DNA of 64,000 nucleotides from Anticarsia gemmatalis (GCF_050436995.1 NC_134767.1:8370001-8434000), one strand, 5' to 3'; positions 42,931 through 54,010 are shown, counted from the stretch's first letter. Made by a program: numbers and translations. The notes: a model not told the origin generated them from the sequence alone.

Positions 42931-42992
42931 GGCCTAGCCCTTTCCTTGTTTGGGAGGAGATCCTTGTTCAACAGTGGAACAGCTACGGGTTA
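42931..42992 (+). mobile_element. SINE family B, short 3' fragment
   Basis: CAAGGCCTAGCCCTTTCC and GATCCTTGTTCAACAGTGGA are a diverged plus-strand tail of family B. Another short minus-strand tail is at 52669-52725 (CTGCTGGGCAAGGGTCTTC). Confidence 0.6.
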
Positions 42993-43734
42993 AAAAAAGT
43001 TCTTAAAATTTTGAATATACATAGTATTTGACGAATTTAATTATTATTTTGCGATAGCGAGGAGATTACATTTTTATGGTTCGTATGACTACTTGCAGCC
43101 AGCATTCCTGTGTCATTGAAGATATGTGAAATACATGCAATTAATGGTACCTATTAAGCTTTCTTGCCGGGTGTCTTGTTTTTAATAATTGTTGCCTTCT
43201 CACATTTTTTCTCTCTTACATTATAACATCAACACGTCAAGTTAAGAATAATTGTATGTAAGCAATTTGACGCACACTAGCTGTTGTCAACTGAGATATG
43301 TAATTGCATTGTAGTTGTAGAGCTATGAAGAAATAATTGAATACCTATTCGATATCTTCTTTTATATTTACATATATCTAAAGTTACATCACAAATCGGT
43401 CCAGCAATTTCAAACTATCTTTTACAAACTTTCTTTTACCACATAAAGCAGAGATAATGAACATTTTTATTCATTCGTTATAAAAACCGTGGCTATTACT
43501 GTCAGGGATCAACTCAACTAATTAACTTGTTAAATATATCGCTATTAATGTGTGTAATTAACATAATGTATGGGACCGGATTGTCTTGTTCATGCGACTG
43601 CGCGGTCTCGGGTTCGGTGTATGTTTTTTTTTATGAATAATATTTCGGTTATTACTGCTACTTTCTTTGGCCAAAGTTATGAATGTTATGGTATCAAAAT
43701 TGTCGCTGTCACTTAAGGGCTAAGATTTCCCTAC

Positions 43735-43830
43735 ATAGTAAAGTCGCTTCCCGCGTCTGTCCCTATGTCTGTATGTAAGTATGTTAAGATCTTTAAAACT
43801 ACGCAACGTATTTTGATGCGATCTGGATGC
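43735..43830 (+). mobile_element. Helitron-like element, fourth family, 5' part
   Basis: AAGTCGCTTCCCGCGTCTGTC, a GTATGT-type tract and AAAACTACGCAACGTATTTTG match the 5' half of 40840-41045. The rest is missing. Confidence 0.55.
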
Positions 43831-44015
43831 GGTACAGCTAGTTAAAAATACTAAACTAAACTCATCTGTGAAATTTCCTAGCCATAGATTCGAGCCCAGA
43901 TATAGATCTTTGCTCCTCTTCGAGACTTATATAAAAGCTTGGGCATGCCTGGTTTCAACACGAGCTTTTCCTTCGCTGAAGAAGTTATATTTAATTCTTA
44001 CTTTAGAAAACTAAA

Positions 44016-44268
44016 TCTATACTTAATATAATAAAGCTGAAGAGTTAGTTTGTTTGTTTGTTTGTTTGAACGCGCTAATCTCGGGAACTACTGGTCCGAT
44101 TTGAAAAATAATTTCAGTGTTAGATAGCCCATTTATCGAGGAAGGCTATAGGCTATATATCATCCCGCTACGACCAATAGGAGCAGAGTACCAGTGAAAA
44201 ATGTTACAAAAACGGGGAAAATTATGATTCTCTTATGTGACGTAAACGAAGTCGCGCGGGTCAGCTAG
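44016..44268 (+). mobile_element. Helitron-like element (Lep1-like), full copy
   Basis: Start TCTATACTTAATATAATAAAG, four GTTT units, GAACGCGCTAATCTCGGG, GAAGGCTATAGGCTATAT, then a slightly diverged hairpin (ACGAAGTCGCGCGGG) and CTAG. An insert of a few bases and a short deletion before the hairpin distinguish it from the other copies. Confidence 0.85.
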
Positions 44269-44628
44269 TAATAGATAACTAGTTTTTATGTCGCGTTCGA
44301 CTAACCTGGGCAACGTACAGACAGACAACATACAGAACCAAAACCATACAAATTTAATCTACGTTTCTATCCAATTCGATTTCCTTCCCAAAGCGTGTTA
44401 GACGTCAGTCTAAATGTCACGGTTTACGCAACACTCTGTGAATAGACCGGCCGTCTACGGACTGCATTTAGAATGATAACCCGCTCTGCTGACTATGAAC
44501 GGAACTAATAGAACAATGGATTGATGCTGCAGGGATTTGGTTATTACATAGTTTAAGAATAGATTTCTGAGTTGGACATACATCAATGTGATTTTATTTT
44601 GTTACTTTTCAAAAAACAACTTTAGACT

Positions 44629-44800
44629 TGCTCTTGTGTCGCGACTTTTACAAACATACAAACAACGAGCACAAAGCACGACCAGACTCGAAACAATTAT
44701 TTGTAGATCGCACAAATAATTGCTCCGTGTGGTACTCGAACCTACGACCTGCATACGCAATGATATTGGCGTGGCGACCTAAACCACTGCGCCACGGAGA
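44629..44800 (-). mobile_element. tRNA-headed SINE, family A, full copy
   Basis: On the minus strand: TCTCCGTGGCGCAGTGGTTT (A box), CGTAGGTTCGAGTACC (B box), then CAATTATTTGTGCGATCTAC, TCGAGTCTGGTCGTGC and a tail CGCGACACAAGAGCAA. The head resembles a real tRNA, but the continuation into a shared 100-bp body identifies a SINE. Open frames across it are by-products. Confidence 0.83.
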
Positions 44801-44986
44801 GATTTCCATGGTAAACATAGATGTGTTTGACTGTCTCTCTAGTCTGAACTACGGTGTATGTGACTAATCGACAGTTTTCGGGTTCGAGTCCTGACTTTGT
44901 TTATTATTTTTAGAAAATTCCCGGAGTTTTGTAACGTGCTAGATTTATAGCAAGATGTTCGCTGCTATATCATAGTAATATAAATG

Positions 44987-45228
44987 TGTAGCGGCTCGCT
45001 ACATACAGCGACATCTACTAGGACCAGCGCGCAACCAACCACCACGCGCAGTGTGACTGACGTCACAAGTCCTAGATCGCGCTATCGAAGTTTGCACGGC
45101 AACTGACTATATATACAAGTTCCCGACTACAACAGTCGGGCAGCCTAGGCCCACCAGGCACGATCACCTCGCCTGGTCGGAGGATCCTCCCTTTGGTTGG
45201 AGGAACATGATCACCTCGTACCTCCACA
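44987..45228 (+). repeat. Probable solo LTR, 242 bp
   Basis: The segment begins TGTAGCGGCTCGC and ends CGTACCTCCACA, giving TG..CA ends. The 4-bp AATG lies directly outside both ends (44983-44986 and 45229-45232). Inside are a palindromic TGACGTCA (45058-45065), a TATATATA box (45108-45115) and, 30 bp on, a GC-rich start region. This is the layout of an LTR promoter, and no partner copy or internal region is present. A 4-bp duplication suggests Ty3/gypsy. A host promoter is the alternative. Confidence 0.68.
45108..45115 (+). promoter_or_regulatory. TATA box inside the probable solo LTR
   Basis: TATATATA preceded 43 bp upstream by the palindrome TGACGTCA, the consensus site of CREB/ATF-type factors. 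It is the clearest polymerase II promoter-like arrangement in the window outside the gypsy element. Confidence 0.5.
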
Positions 45229-45232
45229 AATG

Positions 45233-46604
45233 TAATGGGAGAAATTTGGGTAAGTTTTTCGATCTCCGCTTAAACCTCAGGGTATAACAGACGCTGAGAA
45301 TTACTGTTTAAAAGTCTTTAGATGCGTTGGGACTTATAGTTTATCTATTTAAGTATTAGGGCGCGTGAGATCTATTTGCCTTCTTGTAAAAGCCGGTAAC
45401 ATAGTTTTGTTTTCATAATTATTTCTTCGCGTATTAAAAAACGTGCTGCAGTGATTTTTCTAGTATAAACGTAGTATTTATATTATAGCTGCTGATTCAC
45501 TTTGTTCCCGTTTATATCTAGGAGCGACTATTAACCTATATTATCGCCTGCTCACCCAATAATGGACTAACATAAACAAAATGTAACACGATTTTTTGTA
45601 CTAAAATAGTTTCACTATTGTGTCACTATCAAAAGCATGTAGAATAATGACTCTAGATCATGGTATAAGCTCCACTTAAAATTTAATCTGTATTTGGTCG
45701 GTTTTAGTATTACATGAGAGCACGTTTCACTTAGCCAGATATTGTGTCATTAAAAATGGTTAAACACAAATTTTAATAAGATACCTGAGTCAAATATGGC
45801 CATCCGAAGATATGGCCACATACCATTGTCCAAACCTAATGCATGTTTCACTTCAACGGACATTAGACGATTATCAGGGCGCTGGGAGGGTTGACAGGTA
45901 CGCCGTTTGGAAAAACGATTTGACCCAAATACCTTACAATATTCAGTTAAGACAGCAAAAAAACTAGTTATAATGGACATTTAAGAAATTAACTTCAGAG
46001 GCCCAAATACGGTCGAGAATCGAGAGTATTATTAGAAATTAAAACTAGAAAAATCCGCTAATATCGTTGATTTTTATACATTTCTCGAAATGGCAATAGG
46101 CTTGGTCTATATTACATGGTATAACAAACATGTTGCTGTCTAGGTATATAATATTTCTCAAAATCTATTCCGTTATCGATAGTAGAAAACAGCCCTTCTA
46201 TTAAGTATAACAAGTCAGTACTCATATACGTCAAGTCATAAATCAAAGTTCTTCAAAGGCAGCACAAGGGCTCGCTGACCGTCTCAGAGCTATAAGGAAG
46301 CACGATTGGCTTTAATTGTCACGCTTCAGTTACTGATTAGTTCGACACGAATGCAATATTGAACTTTACATTAAACTAGGTTTACCGTGCACTGTGTGGG
46401 AATATAGACCAAGATTGTGCAGATTTCTATTAGGTCGGAGAAAAAGTCTTTTCGCATTATAGTATGTATGCACTTGTAATAAAGTCTTTTCTTAACACAA
46501 AACAGCTCGATATTTGGGTACTGAAAGAAACCTTATGAACCGTGTACTCATTTGTGATTCTTCAAGCCAAAGAGATTTTATTAAAACTAGTACCGCTCTA
46601 GGAA
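45233..46604. other. Unrecognised DNA after the solo LTR
   Basis: GGTAAGT at 45250 looks like a splice donor just after the LTR, but no partner exon could be recognised. A 76-codon minus-strand frame at 45750-45980 has no known motif. Confidence 0.4.
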
Positions 46605-46680
46605 TTTGTTTTGTGTGGCGGGGACTTGCACAAACATACAAGCAAGGAAACAAAGTACAACCAGACGTGAAAATTCTGTG
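46605..46680 (-). mobile_element. SINE family A, 3' fragment
   Basis: GGGGACTTGCACAAACATAC, AGGAAACAAAGTACAACC and AGACGTGAAAATTC are the body and tail in minus orientation. The tRNA-like head is absent. Confidence 0.6.
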
Positions 46681-46719
46681 TTACAAGTACAATTATGGAT
46701 TTTTTTTCAGCATCGTTTG

Positions 46720-46930
46720 ATGATTATACCTGAAAGTGTAGGTAGAGGTTGTATGAAATACGTCTTTAAATATGTCAGCTTCGTGTGGCAAGCTTTTTGC
46801 TATAAACCAAGCACGTTACCAAACTTCAGACTACTATTGAAAATATTCTAACACAAATTAGAAACAATTGCATTTTTCCCGATTCTGGAATTGAACCCAG
46901 GACCACTACGGCTTAGTCCACAGACGCAGT
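46720..46930 (-). mobile_element. tRNA-headed SINE, family D
   Basis: TGTAGGTAGAGGTTGTATG, GCACGTTACCAAAC and GAAAATATTCTAACAC follow the family D order, ending with a tRNA-like head TTGAACCCAGGACC..AGACGCAG. Old and diverged. Confidence 0.6.
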
Positions 46931-47732
46931 CTATTATTAAATTATGAGTATTTTATAACAACACCAAAGGCATATTTCAAAAAGTCTCAACATGCATTTT
47001 CCATCCCCATCTCACTTCCTCTAACAGTCTTCTCAAACTGCAAGAAAGAGATGCAGCATCAAGCAATCACCTAACGAATACACAGCCTGGACCAATAAGT
47101 CATATCAGAGTGAACAGCGTATAAATCTATTAAGATACAGACCTCCCATAGGAAACTGGTATTTAATTAAAGTTTAGAGATATACAGGGTGAAGATACAA
47201 GTACAATATTTCTTCAAGAGGGGCATGTAAAAACTCTATGGAAAAGTCTAGTTTTGATTGCTGTAATTCTATCAAGTCAAATTTTGAAGATTAATAGCCA
47301 ACATTTTTAAAAATTAAAAAAATAAGCTGCTTCTACAAATTAGATAGTCAAGATATCTAAAAAAGCTTTAAGCTTTGTTCAAAATAAAGTCACCTTTATA
47401 AATTTGACTTGATGCTGTACTCCGACACTTTAGTACCTAGAGGGCCTTGGCAGTAATGATTTGTCTATGTAATCGTTAAGAATGATGTGTTTTTTTTCAA
47501 AATAAAGTCGATCGTCTTGTAAGTTGTTGGACTATTATTATTAATCAGCTCAACCATCCACATGGTTGAAATAATCACATTTGATTATATTTGGTAAAAC
47601 CTACAGCTTATATTTAAACGTCAAAAACCTGAAGTTTAAATCAAAATCGGTCTAGCCTATATTTCTTCTTTCACAGTTAAATAAATCAGCCTGTATCTAG
47701 TTACAGTATGGCAATCAGATAAACGAAAGCTC

Positions 47733-49131
47733 GAGTTATTCCGTTCGGATCCCCAATACTGATACCCTAGTATTATAAAATTATTTTCTATTCCGGTCTG
47801 ATCCCCTGACTGTCTATTGTCACATTTTTAGGACAGTCAATAACAAAATATGTATACAGGTTCTATTAGATTATGTTATAGAATTAATATATATATATAT
47901 TTTTATTAATCTCATCTCTATACATTTTGACCCAGAAATCTCCAAATCTTTTTTAGTATTTCAGGAACATGCAGTCTATTTAGATTTATTCATTTCTTTG
48001 GCTAGCTCAACAGTTGAATCCTATTTATTTATTTGTTTTATTTTTTTACCCATTACTGTCCCGCTGCAGGGCAAGGGTCTCCTCCGAAACGAGGGGAGGG
48101 GTTAGGTCTTGAGTCCACCACGCTGGCCGAGTACAGGTTAGGGGACGTTGCATGCCCTCAATAAATGTATTAAACAAATTTTAGGCTTGTTTCCTCACGA
48201 TGTTTTCCTTCACCGTAAGAGCAAGTGATAATTATTTCTGGCATCGTTGCGGCAAAGTCTGAAACTTTTGTAATATATTTACCTGCGAAATAGGCTGTTG
48301 GTGTGTGAATGTATTGTCTATTGATTCCAAAGTAACCAATCATTGATGAGTTAAGTTCGTGATGTCGTTCTGAGAAATCGGTTATTAATGAGACTGTATT
48401 AGTCTTATTTCTACACTGAATATGATTACTGTGATAATTTTATATCAGTATTTAATAATTGAAATTTGATGTTTGTTATTTGATTTATGTTTACATTTTT
48501 TTTATTATATCTTTTTTTTCAAATCCTAGTTTTAACAAAAGATCATTGTGCGATAATGTGATTACTGTTATAATGTTATATAGGTAGTACTTCTATTTCA
48601 AAAGACCAAATAATATAAATCTGCGATGATTGTAACTCGAATCAGTTTTTATTTCTATAAATAAAAACTGACTCAATACTTTATAAGGCTTTTTACCCAT
48701 AGATGAAACTAATGTGTATCGATAGGATTATAAACCCTAAGTTATATACTGAAGTCCGTCAACTTTTTGAGATATTTAATGTTATACCTACACTTAAAAA
48801 TGTATAAAAATACCATATTTTTACCAAAACTTTTTTGTATGAGACTCACAAAAACTCAAAAATGGCACAGGTCACTCTTTTTTTTTTAACTGATTTTGAT
48901 CAGCGTCTCTTAAAATAACCCAACAGTAATCGTTAACACGTCGACTAACAAACGTTTATATCCAAAAACCTTTGAACTTCTCTTTACAATTTTTTTTTAT
49001 AAAGTAGTGAATAACATCTGTTTTTTATTGACTGTACTTATCCATTAAATATAGGAAGGGGATCAGACCGGAATTAAAAAATAATATTAATTGGTAGTGG
49101 ATCGGTTTGGGGGATCAGACCGGAATAACTC
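47733..49131. mobile_element. Non-autonomous DNA transposon, 1.4 kb, 8-bp target duplication
   Basis: Ends are inverted: GAGTTATTCCGTTCGGATCC at the left and, read inward from the right, GAGTTATTCCGGTCTGATCC. The same TTCCGGTCTGATCCCC block occurs a second time about 70 bp inside each end (near 47793 and 49064), so each end carries two direct repeats. GAAAGCTC lies outside both ends (47725-47732 and 49132-49139), an 8-bp duplication as made by hAT or P-type transposases. The interior is AT-rich, has no long frame and holds a SINE at 48048-48237. Without the SINE it would be about 1.2 kb. Confidence 0.82.
48048..48237 (-). mobile_element. tRNA-headed SINE, family B, lacking its head
   Basis: The body and tail are present (GAAAACATCGTGAGGAAAC to TTGCCCTGCAGCGGGAC), but the tRNA-like head is missing. 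It lies inside the 1.4-kb DNA transposon at 47733-49131, so it probably inserted after that element. Confidence 0.8.
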
Positions 49132-49363
49132 GAAAGCTCTAGCCTTTCTAATAAGAAAATTGTAGATATGTTTTCTAGACTAATAAAAGCTTACTCAGTT
49201 ATAAATATGTTACATTGACAGGTTATTAATATTGACTTGAAGATATTCTTGATTTTGTATGTGTGTATATAGGGTCTAGGGAATTTTGGGGCTTTAAATA
49301 AACCTTTTACAGTCAACATAAACTCTATAATCTAAATATAACTCAAAGACGACTGACTGACAT

Positions 49364-49486
49364 TCCCCCAGTTTCTGAGGTACATTTAGCGGTAGTTTAT
49401 CTATTCAACAGCGTTTAAACTCTAATAAAAAAATACGCTATTGTATAGATAAACTACCGATAAATGTACTCAGAAACCGGAGGTTA
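49364..49486. mobile_element. Hairpin MITE, family P
   Basis: CCCCCAGTTTCTGAGGTAC and GTACTCAGAAACCGGAGG pair, and the arms continue through TTTAGCGGTAGTTTATC and GATAAACTACCGATAAA. A Helitron remnant begins directly to its right. Confidence 0.82.
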
Positions 49487-49494
49487 GTGATCTA

Positions 49495-49682
49495 TCAACG
49501 CACAGACAAACCACTGGACGGATCGGTCTGTAATTTGGTGTGCAGGTAGATGCTATAAAATCCGTTAAGAAATGATTTTGATCAATTCTACCACCAAGGG
49601 GATAAAATAGGGGATGATAGCTTGTATGAAAATTCTGTCCTAAGTCACACACCACGCGGACGAAATCGCGGGCAAAAGCTAG
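49495..49682 (+). mobile_element. Helitron-like element, 5'-truncated
   Basis: The 3' end CGCGGACGAAATCGCGGGCAA followed by AAGCTAG is typical of the family at 1554 and 28880. The upstream 150 bp, with GATAAAATAGGGGATGAT, is the body. It begins at the edge of a hairpin MITE. Confidence 0.62.
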
Positions 49683-50014
49683 TCTTATATATAATTATAA
49701 AAGACGTCCTTTAGAAAAAATCCGTCTTTTTTTCTGTCGATCTATTGCGCTTTTTCGCCTAAACTACTCAACTCACGTACACGCCATTTTAACTAGCAAG
49801 TCTTATAAAATCGTGTGAAACTTCTTGCAAAATCTAGTTAAAATAAATCCCACCCTACAAAGATATCTTAATCAACATTATCAAAACAAATGGCTCATTA
49901 ATATTCATACATACAAATCTCACGATACATACAAATGCGGAAATGAAAGCTAGGCCTAACTATTATAACCTGATATTGTAACAAAATACATCATAAAATA
50001 AGTAATTCCTATTC

Positions 50015-50063
50015 TCCTATTGTAGCCCTTTGGAGGGTTCCCCTCCAAAGGGCTACAATAGGA
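50015..50063. repeat. Perfect 22-bp inverted repeat with 5-bp loop
   Basis: Arms 50015-50036 and 50042-50063 are exact complements (TCCTATTGTAGCCCTTTGGA.. on the left) around the loop GTTCC. The arms are GC-richer than the flanks, which do not pair. It would fold into a stable hairpin as RNA. No related copy is visible in the window. Confidence 0.8.
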
Positions 50064-51204
50064 CATTTAGGTTTTTGTTTTACAGGTAATAGATAAGTCT
50101 TGAATAACCCTACCGAGATAGCAAAACAGCAAATGTTTTAAAGGTGCAGTCAAAATTCTTTCTGATAAACTATACGGTACTTCTTTAGAAGTCTTGATAC
50201 CGGCTATAATATTCGTAGCAACACGAACGTAGTCGCGTGGTTCAGTTAGTCTCTAAACCTTTCTCTAAAAACACACAGTTGGTCGAACATAAAATATTGT
50301 AGACAAAAAAGATAAAAAGTAGCATAATATTTTCTTCGGCACACGTCGACAACATCAAAAAAGCTATTATCTTATTTTTTTATTATTTAATGACAACTAA
50401 ATCCTAAGAATAGACCACCAGCGAAGATGGTTATTTGTTAGTCCTTAAACAATCAACCCTACAAACAAATTTCGACTTTTTAGCAAGTAGTTAAAGTCTA
50501 AAATACTTTGTCTTTTGAGTTGGATATAAGTCATTTTCGTTTAATTGGGAGCGGGTTTATTATAAAGAAATAATGCAGTCACTCCCTTAAATGGTACCTT
50601 AATTTTGACAGACACTATGAAACACAAACTTATGTTTTGCGTTCCTAAAAATAAATTTCAAACCTTATCTCAAAGGATTATGGTAGAATTTCATTTGATG
50701 GATATTTTTTGAAGTGTAAATATAAGTTTGTTGTTCCCTGACCCGTTGGTGTGTGGTCCATTTTTTTGTTTATATTTCGGTATTTTGATTGAGTTTTTCT
50801 AGTTTAGAACATAATTAAGTTATTTTAACTCTCGGTTGTTTTATAAACGGTTGTAAATGTTCGTGTAAACAATTACTGTTGTTTTCTTATTTCATGTTTT
50901 GTTTGATTATAAATGATGACTTGAAATTCAAGTTCTTGGATTTTATTTGTTTTATTGGATTAAACAATTTTTCATGTAGTATAATAACCTATTATCCTAC
51001 ACGAAATATTAACCTACTAATATTAACTATAAATGAGAAAGCTTGTGTTATTGGACGTATTCATAATATTGCTCTTTCACACAAAAATGTCTGAACAGAT
51101 TTTGATGATTTACTATTTTTGATAGAAACTCTTAATATAGTTAATGAAGATGTCTTACAGACCTTTATTTACAATGACTAGACTATAATAAATAAATAAA
51201 TTTA
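50064..51204. other. No recognised feature
   Basis: About 1.1 kb with a Helitron-like 3' trace at about 50215-50250 (ACGAACGTAGTCGCGTGG then TTCAGTTAG) and otherwise nothing identifiable. Confidence 0.45.
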
Positions 51205-51490
51205 ACCCATTACTGTCCCACTGCTGGGCAAGGGTCTCCTCCGTAATGAGGAAGGGGTTAGGCCTTGAGTCCACCACGCTGGCCAAGTGCTGGTTGGGGA
51301 CGAAATGTATTAAACAAATTTTAGGCATGCAAGGTTTCCTCACGATGTTTTCCTTTACCGTTGGAGCATGTGACAATTATTTCAAATACACACATAACTT
51401 CGAGAAGTCATTGGTGTGTTGCCTTGGGTTCGAACCTGCAACCACTTGCGTGGGAGGTGTCAACTTATACCACTCGGCTATCACTGCTCT
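51205..51490 (-). mobile_element. tRNA-headed SINE, family B, full copy
   Basis: Collinear with 34711-35013, including the AGAGCAGTGATAGCCGAGTGG head, the GCAGGTTCGAACCC B box and the CCCAGCAGTGGGAC tail. A small deletion removes the TTGCATGCCCTCAA segment. A short TAAA repeat flanks its 3' end. Confidence 0.85.
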
Positions 51491-51870
51491 AGACTAGACT
51501 ATATTCCAACGAAATGTTTGAGAAATCCGTATGTATCTAAAATAATACAACTTCATATCTTAGAGTGAATCCAATCATAAATAATAATTTCAAAGCATTT
51601 TCTCTTCACAACTCATACAAGTTTCTATTCCAACAGGTCATCTTACATAATAACAAATATTAGTCGTTAATTTAACAAAATCGACCTTCACATAGTAATA
51701 TAATAATTATATAATGTTTAAATGTCATTCGTATTTATAGAATGTTGGGAATTCCTAGACATTTGTTGCCATAACAACTGATCAAATATTTGCATATCCA
51801 CTTTATTTTAGGAATGTAAATGCAAAGCTCGTTTTTGTGGTATGTCTAGTAACTATGCCAAACAAAAACA

Positions 51871-52050
51871 CTGCAGTGGTTTAGGTCGCCACGCCGATAC
51901 CACTGCGTCGGGAGATCGTAGTTTTAATTCCCATACGGAACAATTATTTGTGCGATCCACAAATAATTGTTTCGGGTCTGGTTGTACTTTGTGTCCGTTG
52001 TTTGTATGTTTGTAAAAGTCCCCAAGACACAAGAGCAATTCTTAGTAAAG
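51871..52050 (+). mobile_element. tRNA-headed SINE, family A
   Basis: CTGCAGTGGTTTAGGTCGCC begins inside the A box. The body GCGATCCACAAATAATTG and GTCTGGTTGTACTTTGTG and the tail AAGACACAAGAGCAATTC are complete. The B box (TTTTAATTCCC) is degraded, so transcription by polymerase III is unlikely. Confidence 0.8.
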
Positions 52051-52574
52051 GAGTTCTTGAAAAAAAAACATATTGAAATACAAGTTTCTTAAAACAGATA
52101 GCTTATTTAACATAGATATTAAGATTTAAAACTTCTGAACTTCAACTATTATTGCATTATGCATATGACATGAACTATCAAGTAGGAACTCACACAAAAA
52201 CATGTTAATATTTTTACTAAACCTCTACGTCCTCTCAGACAACAAATTATTATTTAATACAGCACAGAAATTTTAACGATACCTCAATTGTCTGCTATAA
52301 TAATACGACATGTTTCGACACAAACTTTTCGACTTTATTTTTTGAATATCAGACCAAGTCTGACCAAGATCATTTTAAATTACTCTCCATTTAAACCATT
52401 CAACCGTTTGTTTGCTTATAATAACTAAGGTTAGTACATAAATAGACATCGCTAACAGATTGCCCCACCTGTGTTGTCAGACTAACTAATAACTTAAATG
52501 TTATGTGTGTGCCAAACGTTCATTCTCTGGCACACACGACTGACACACCCACTAACTGCATACATCACGTATCT

Positions 52575-53010
52575 CATACTCGAAGGAGTATGAAATACAC
52601 CCACGTTTTGCTATTAACATTGTTACTCCCATGTAATAGGGGGCGAGCCTACAGTCATATAATATTTTTAACCCATTTATGTGCCACTGCTGGGCAAGGG
52701 TCTTCTCCCAGAATGAGGAAGGAGTTAAGCTTTTCAAACCATACAGTAATATATCGAGTAAAAATACATGTTGTACAAATCTGTACATGTATAACAGCAC
52801 GCGAAGGTGTAGGCAGAAGTGTATAAAATACACCCACGTCTCGCCATTGACAATGTTAGTCCCATATAACATAGGGCTAGCCTGTAACCGAACTGCGGGA
52901 TGTGGTGGAGAAATATTCTGTTATAATTTAGAAAAGCCGGGAACCTTTACCCGACCCGTGCAAGGAAGCCAAGACCTCAATCAGTAGTTGTACACTAGAC
53001 CACAGAGGCA
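52575..53010 (-). mobile_element. SINE family D pair with a family B tail between them
   Basis: Two family D tails (about 52575-52660 and 52795-52885), each with AAATACACCCACGT and ATGTTAGTCCCATATAA-like blocks, flank a family B tail (52669-52725). The second D unit continues to a tRNA-like head ending AGACCACAGAGGCAG at about 53010. This mixture explains all overlapping open frames here. Confidence 0.65.
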
Positions 53011-53211
53011 GTTAAAACTCGTATATGATCAAAAGTTGTTTAAAATCTTGTTTTTACACAAAGTTCGTATCACACACAATCATTCACATGTATAATGTCA
53101 GTAGTATTTTCTAAGATATTACAGGTAATATTTCAAATAAATGTTCGTAGTAACCCAATTAGTTAGCCGGTATACCGGTAGCCTACAGACCAGTCGCCAT
53201 ATTTTCTCTTA

Positions 53212-53277
53212 AAGTCGTTGGAAGCCGTAAAGTAGTTGGAAGCCGTGAAGTAGTTGGAAGCCGTGAAGTTGTTCAAC
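53212..53277 (+). repeat. 18-bp tandem repeat, about 3.5 copies
   Basis: The unit AAGTAGTTGGAAGCCGTG is repeated from 53212, the two middle copies being identical and the first and last diverged. The unit length is a multiple of three, but no long frame crosses it. Confidence 0.75.
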
Positions 53278-53467
53278 TTTATATTTGACATTTATTTTGA
53301 ATTGCAAGCCTATTTAGTATAAGTAATGTTATAGCTTTATCGAAATATGGACTGTTAAATGACTAAATTAGCTTTTGAGTAGAACCTTAAACTTTAGTAA
53401 ATTGACGTTTATGTTGAATTTGCAATCTTATTTATGCCCGGTTTAGTAATAAGGTAGAGTAATAGTA

Positions 53468-53624
53468 CTATTTACAGAAATGACTAACCTCCTGATTCTG
53501 AGGTACATTTAGCGGTAGTTTATCTATGCAATCGTTTTTTAATGAATTTAAACGCTATTGAATAGATAAACTACCGCTAAATGTACCTCAGAAAGCGAGG
53601 GTTAGTAATTTCTCTAAATAGAAA
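53468..53624. mobile_element. Hairpin MITE, family P, longest copy
   Basis: The usual arms (CTGAGGTACATTTAGCGG and CCGCTAAATGTACCTCAG) are extended outward by another 20 bp on each side, CTATTTACAGAAATGACTAA matching TTAGTAATTTCTCTAAATAG. Total about 157 bp with a loop near AATGAATTTAAACG. The outer extension may be the true terminus or a palindromic target. Confidence 0.8.
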
Positions 53625-54010
53625 TCTAATTTGTTTGTCTGAGTTATTTTATATTTGGCTAAACTTTAAGCTTTTGCTTCTCCTTTTATATAATAGCGTG
53701 GATTCTTAGTGTTTTCCTTTTATTTATTTAAATTAATTGTATATTATAATCTACGTTATAATGAGCAGAAAGTTTTACTGAAGAATAGAACAATAATACA
53801 ATTAAATATAATATTATGAAACGGTATACATACGTGGGATTATTTAATGTAACAGTAAGAATGTCTCAGTAGTCTGGAAGATAATGCGTTTAAACAAGAC
53901 CTTAAACGACTTTTGATCACATACGCTTTTTACAACCATCTGCAGTGTGTTGTTACTATATACGACTGCTGAGGTCTCGGGTTCGATTCCTTGGTCCGGC
54001 AAAGTGTTTA

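Noticed and set aside
45250..45256. Splice donor marking a first exon after the 44987-45228 promoter
   Set aside because: A single GGTAAGT is weak evidence. No downstream exon with coding character or acceptor could be paired with it.
45750..45980. 76-codon minus-strand frame near the solo LTR
   Set aside because: No family motif or supporting neighbour could be found; length is within chance for this sequence.
52503..52987. Cluster of overlapping frames of 60-107 codons
   Set aside because: The sequence is fully explained by SINE family D and B tails in minus orientation.
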